Below are positions 61,106 to 64,000 of a stretch of 64,000 nt of DNA, in pieces. The stretch lies in assembly GCA_016713925.1 (NCBI GenBank), contig JADJOH010000002.1:186001-250000 (forward strand). The letters run 5' to 3'. The position numbers were made by a program, and so were the translations under genes. The stretch comes from Bacteroidota bacterium (GTDB taxonomy: Bacteria; Bacteroidota; Bacteroidia; AKYH767-A; OLB10). The notes beneath the pieces were generated by a model, which saw nothing but the letters and a program-made list of their open reading frames with translations, ran no database searches and was not told the origin of the DNA. The stretch's first letter is position 1, and each line of letters starts with the position of its first letter.

Positions 61106-63418
61106 TTGAAACGAACGCTACTCTATATTCCGTCATTTCTCCTGTTGCTTCTATTGCCCTTTACCATTGTTGCACAGCAAACAGGTTCAGTGCGCGGATT
61201 TCTTTATGATAAAGAAAATGGCGAGCCCGTACTCTTTACTCCCGTTTTTCTGAAGGGGACAGATTACGGCTCAATTACCGATGTCAATGGTTTTTACAGT
61301 ATAACAAAAGTTCTTCCCGGGAGTTACACGCTTACCGTAAGTACTTTTGGCTACGATACGATTAACATTCCTATTCAAATTGCACCCGACCAGGTCTTGT
61401 CCAAACAGATTTATGTGACAAAAGGCATCATCAACCTTAAGTCGGTGGAGGTCTCTGCCGAAAAAGAAGCGCAGAAAACAGAAGTGCGGGCATCGGTGAC
61501 CAAGATTACCCCGAAAGAAATAAAATCTGTCCCTGCCATCGGAGGAGAGCCTGACCTGGCGCAATACCTGCAGGTACTTCCCGGTGTTGTGTTCAGTGGT
61601 GATCAGGGAGGACAGCTCTATATTCGGGGCGGCACCGCCGTTATGAATAAAGTGTTATTGGATGGAATGATCGTTTATAATCCCTTTCACTCCATCGGTT
61701 TATTCTCCGTTTTTGATACGGATATTCTGCGTAATGCTGATGTATATACCGGAGGATTTCCGGCAGATTACGGCGACCGGATTTCATCTGTGATGGATAT
61801 TACCACCAGGGATGGTAACAAGCGTCGGTTTGGCGGCAAAATCAGCGCTACAACCTTTGCCAGTAAGCTTCTCTTCGAAGGCCCTATCAAAAAACAAAAA
61901 GATGAGGGCGGAGGAAGTAGTTCTTTCCTGCTTTCTTACAAGAACTCCTATCTCGATCAGAGTTCGAAAATTCTTTATGACTATATTGACGATGAAGGAT
62001 TGCCTTTTAACTTCCAGGATTTTTACGGGAAAGTATCGATGAATGGTGAAAATGGGTCTAAGTTAAATTTCTTTGGATTTGATTTCACCGATAATGCCGT
62101 TTTCAAAGATGTGACGGACATCAACTGGAAATCGAATGGTTTTGGTTCTAATTTCATTCTTGTACCGAAAGGTTCCAATACACTTATTGACGGAGTATTT
62201 GCTTATTCAAAATATCAAATCAAACAACAGGAAGCGAATGAAGCTCCCCGTAGCAGTGCTGTAAATGGATTCAATTTCGGTTTCAATTATACGAGTTTCA
62301 TCAATAAGGATGAGTTGAAAATCGGATTAGAAGTATTGGGATTCCGAACAGAATTCACTACCAATACCGTTACCGGACTTAGCTACGAGCAGATAGAAAA
62401 TACAACAGAGTTCGGGTCCTTTTTACGCTACTGGATTTCAAGAGAGAAAATTGTAATTGAACCCAGCATACGCTTTCAATATTTTGCTTCGCTATCGGAG
62501 TTTTCGCCCGAGCCTCGCATAGGAATCAAGTACAATGCGTTTGAAAAAGTACGATTTAAACTGGCGGGAGGGATGTATGCACAAAATTTAATCAGTGCCG
62601 TTTCCGACAGAGATGTGGTGAATTTATTTTACGGATTTCTAAGTGGTCCCGAAAGTCTCCCTGATCAATTTAACGGAAAAGAAGTCCCCACCCGTTTGCA
62701 AAAAGCCAGAGACATCATCTTTGGGGTGGAAATGGATGTCACTAAACATCTTGATATAAACATCGAAGGATTCTACAAGCAATTTGTGCAATTGTCAAAT
62801 ATCAATCGCGATAAAGTATATCCCGACAATGGTTTTTACTCGGACAAACCGGATTATCTCAAGAAAGATTTCATCGTGGAAGAAGGGAAATCTTATGGTG
62901 CCGATTTCGTAGCTAAATATGAATTAAAACGCATCTATTTATGGGCAGTATATTCGCTCACCTTTGTAGAGCGCTATGATGGAATTCGAACCTATCGACC
63001 TCACTTCGACCGTCGGCATAATATCAATCTCGTGGGTTCCTATACATTTGGGAAAAAGCTGGATTGGGAATTTAATGTAAGATGGAACTATGGATCCGGA
63101 TTTCCGTTCAGTGGTACCGGAGGATTTTACGAGTATCAGAATTTTGAAGACGGCTTGTACACGGACCCATTGGCCGAGAATGGTGATTTGGGAATCGTTT
63201 ATGGTCCGCTCAATGAAAAACGCCTCCCCTCCTATCATCGCCTTGATTTTAGTCTGAAAAAATCCATTGTGCTCGGTAAAAACTCCAATATGGAAATAAC
63301 GGCCAGTGCGATAAACATCTATGATCGCGAAAATATTTTCTATTTTGACAGAGTCAGGTATCAACGTGTCAACCAATTGCCCTTCCTTCCCTCCTTCGGC
63401 GTGAACATGACATTTTGA
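61106..63418 (+). CDS. TonB-dependent receptor with carboxypeptidase-like N-domain
   Basis: 770 aa from a TTG start at 61106; no ATG or GTG alternative leaves the signal peptide (SFLLLLLLPFTIVAQQ) intact. CarboxypepD_reg-like beta-sandwich ~25-110 (GSVRGFLYDKENGEPVLFTP), a plug domain ~120-230 (QYLQVLPGVVFSGDQGGQ, LYIRGGTAVMNKVLLDG), then a long beta-barrel to the terminal ...FGVNMTF. Outer-membrane uptake of large substrates powered by TonB. No SusD partner follows, so it is not a typical starch/glycan PUL receptor; siderophore or oligomer uptake is possible. Confidence 0.9.
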   Translation: MKRTLLYIPSFLLLLLLPFTIVAQQTGSVRGFLYDKENGEPVLFTPVFLKGTDYGSITDVNGFYSITKVLPGSYTLTVSTFGYDTINIPIQIAPDQVLSKQIYVTKGIINLKSVEVSAEKEAQKTEVRASVTKITPKEIKSVPAIGGEPDLAQYLQVLPGVVFSGDQGGQLYIRGGTAVMNKVLLDGMIVYNPFHSIGLFSVFDTDILRNADVYTGGFPADYGDRISSVMDITTRDGNKRRFGGKISATTFASKLLFEGPIKKQKDEGGGSSSFLLSYKNSYLDQSSKILYDYIDDEGLPFNFQDFYGKVSMNGENGSKLNFFGFDFTDNAVFKDVTDINWKSNGFGSNFILVPKGSNTLIDGVFAYSKYQIKQQEANEAPRSSAVNGFNFGFNYTSFINKDELKIGLEVLGFRTEFTTNTVTGLSYEQIENTTEFGSFLRYWISREKIVIEPSIRFQYFASLSEFSPEPRIGIKYNAFEKVRFKLAGGMYAQNLISAVSDRDVVNLFYGFLSGPESLPDQFNGKEVPTRLQKARDIIFGVEMDVTKHLDINIEGFYKQFVQLSNINRDKVYPDNGFYSDKPDYLKKDFIVEEGKSYGADFVAKYELKRIYLWAVYSLTFVERYDGIRTYRPHFDRRHNINLVGSYTFGKKLDWEFNVRWNYGSGFPFSGTGGFYEYQNFEDGLYTDPLAENGDLGIVYGPLNEKRLPSYHRLDFSLKKSIVLGKNSNMEITASAINIYDRENIFYFDRVRYQRVNQLPFLPSFGVNMTF

Positions 63419-63450
63419 AATCAAAACGCTTTCATTAATTTTATCGATTC

Positions 63451-64000
63451 ATGAAAGCAGCTTCAGGTCATAAGAGCAAGGACAATCTCCAGTTCAACTG
63501 GGTGGTGGTATTTCTGCTGTTACCTGTCTTGTTTATTGTCAGTTATTGGAAGCAATTCAACGGGCTCTACGGCTCTGAATCGCATGAGAACTACCGCATC
63601 ATGCAGGGGCTTTTCACATTTCTCTCGGGAGGAGCAGCACAGCCCAGTTATCATAGTCCAATTCTTTTTCCATTGGCCGGAGCTATTGTATCGCTCATCA
63701 TCCCCAAATTATTTGCCTTGCAGTTTGTCAGTATTGTATCGGCGGGTGTCTGCTATATTTCCTTTTGTCGTCTGCTCAATCAAATTTATCCCGAAGGAAC
63801 ACAGCGACAACGGTATGCTTTTCTGATTTTATTTTTATCACCCTTTTATTTAAAAGCTGCCCTGGTTGGACTCGCTGATATGTTGAGTATGGCTTTTCTC
63901 ATGATTGCACTTCTGGAAAGTTATAAATGGAGAAATTCCCGCAGCAGTCAGTCGATGTTATTCGCCACATGTGCAGCTGTTCTGGCTGTACAAACACGGT
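63451..64000 (+). CDS. Polytopic membrane protein, GT-C-like (cut by window end)
   Basis: ATG 63451 opens a frame that is still open at base 64000 (183 codons visible). A cytoplasmic leader precedes a first membrane helix (WVVVFLLLPVLFIVSYW), then a loop GLYGSESHENYRIMQGLF with acidic residues placed like the first loop of GT-C glycosyltransferases, then further helices (ILFPLAGAIVSLIIP, MLSMAFLMIALL). It may be a membrane glycosyltransferase or polymerase; the missing part would decide. It follows the TonB receptor by 32 bp on the same strand. Confidence 0.7.
   Translation, partial: MKAASGHKSKDNLQFNWVVVFLLLPVLFIVSYWKQFNGLYGSESHENYRIMQGLFTFLSGGAAQPSYHSPILFPLAGAIVSLIIPKLFALQFVSIVSAGVCYISFCRLLNQIYPEGTQRQRYAFLILFLSPFYLKAALVGLADMLSMAFLMIALLESYKWRNSRSSQSMLFATCAAVLAVQTR

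Overview
The window comes from a member of the Bacteroidota, probably an environmental lineage near Chitinophagales/Sphingobacteriales. The DNA is AT-rich. At least seven encoded proteins end in a type IX secretion (T9SS) sorting domain with terminal K/R-L-x-I-V-R/K-like motifs. Several genes lie behind TAnnTTTG-type -7 elements rather than E. coli-like promoters. The window also carries a DUF2723 membrane protein, a DUF5777 barrel, a TonB-dependent receptor and mqnB (futalosine route to menaquinone). No tRNA, rRNA, CRISPR array, insertion sequence or prophage was found.

Layout. 1-8.8 kb: a giant T9SS surface protein entering from the left edge and broken into four frames, a second T9SS protein translationally coupled to it, and a fossil fragment of a paralogue. 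9-10.9 kb: envelope or stress genes (coiled-coil lipoprotein, CsbD-like, beta-barrel) around a repeat-rich spacer. 11-15 kb: SF2 helicase, FkbM methyltransferase and a CBM9-like T9SS protein. 15-22 kb (minus): a tight operon sulP - beta-carbonic anhydrase - dabA - dabB, which joins two inorganic-carbon uptake modules. 22.8-28.8 kb (plus): a lysyl-oxidase-like T9SS protein with an in-frame stop, then a four-gene redox operon (NapH-like ferredoxin/TPR membrane protein, c-type cytochrome, DUF5777 outer-membrane barrel, cytochrome lipoprotein) that resembles a trans-envelope electron conduit. 28.8-45.3 kb: mostly housekeeping (pepD with a frame break, methyltransferase, VOC protein, DUF2723 protein with a metallopeptidase, a response-regulator/glutamate dehydrogenase fusion, psd, VWA protein, mqnB, queD, folE, fabD, purB, LutA-like protein, MFS exporter). 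45.4-59 kb: large secreted proteins (choice-of-anchor I/5'-nucleotidase, a PKD lipoprotein, a haem-c plus copper-monooxygenase fusion), aconitase, and an S74-domain/T9SS pair. 59.6-64 kb: dienelactone hydrolase, EVE protein, TonB-dependent receptor and a membrane protein cut by the right edge.

The main points are: (1) an uninterrupted fusion of a CheY-like receiver domain to a complete glutamate dehydrogenase; (2) the combined SulP/carbonic anhydrase/DAB operon; (3) the putative porin-cytochrome conduit; (4) a secreted c-haem/PHM-type copper monooxygenase; (5) a lysyl-oxidase homologue lacking the expected copper histidines. Dispersed palindromic repeats sit in several intergenic gaps: a 40-bp hairpin identical at 10.06 and 37.25 kb, a perfect 52-bp palindrome at 53.2 kb and a perfect 38-bp palindrome at 41.6 kb. 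Several genes are split by single-base frame changes, mostly beside short homopolymers. These may be assembly errors, so pseudogene calls here are provisional.
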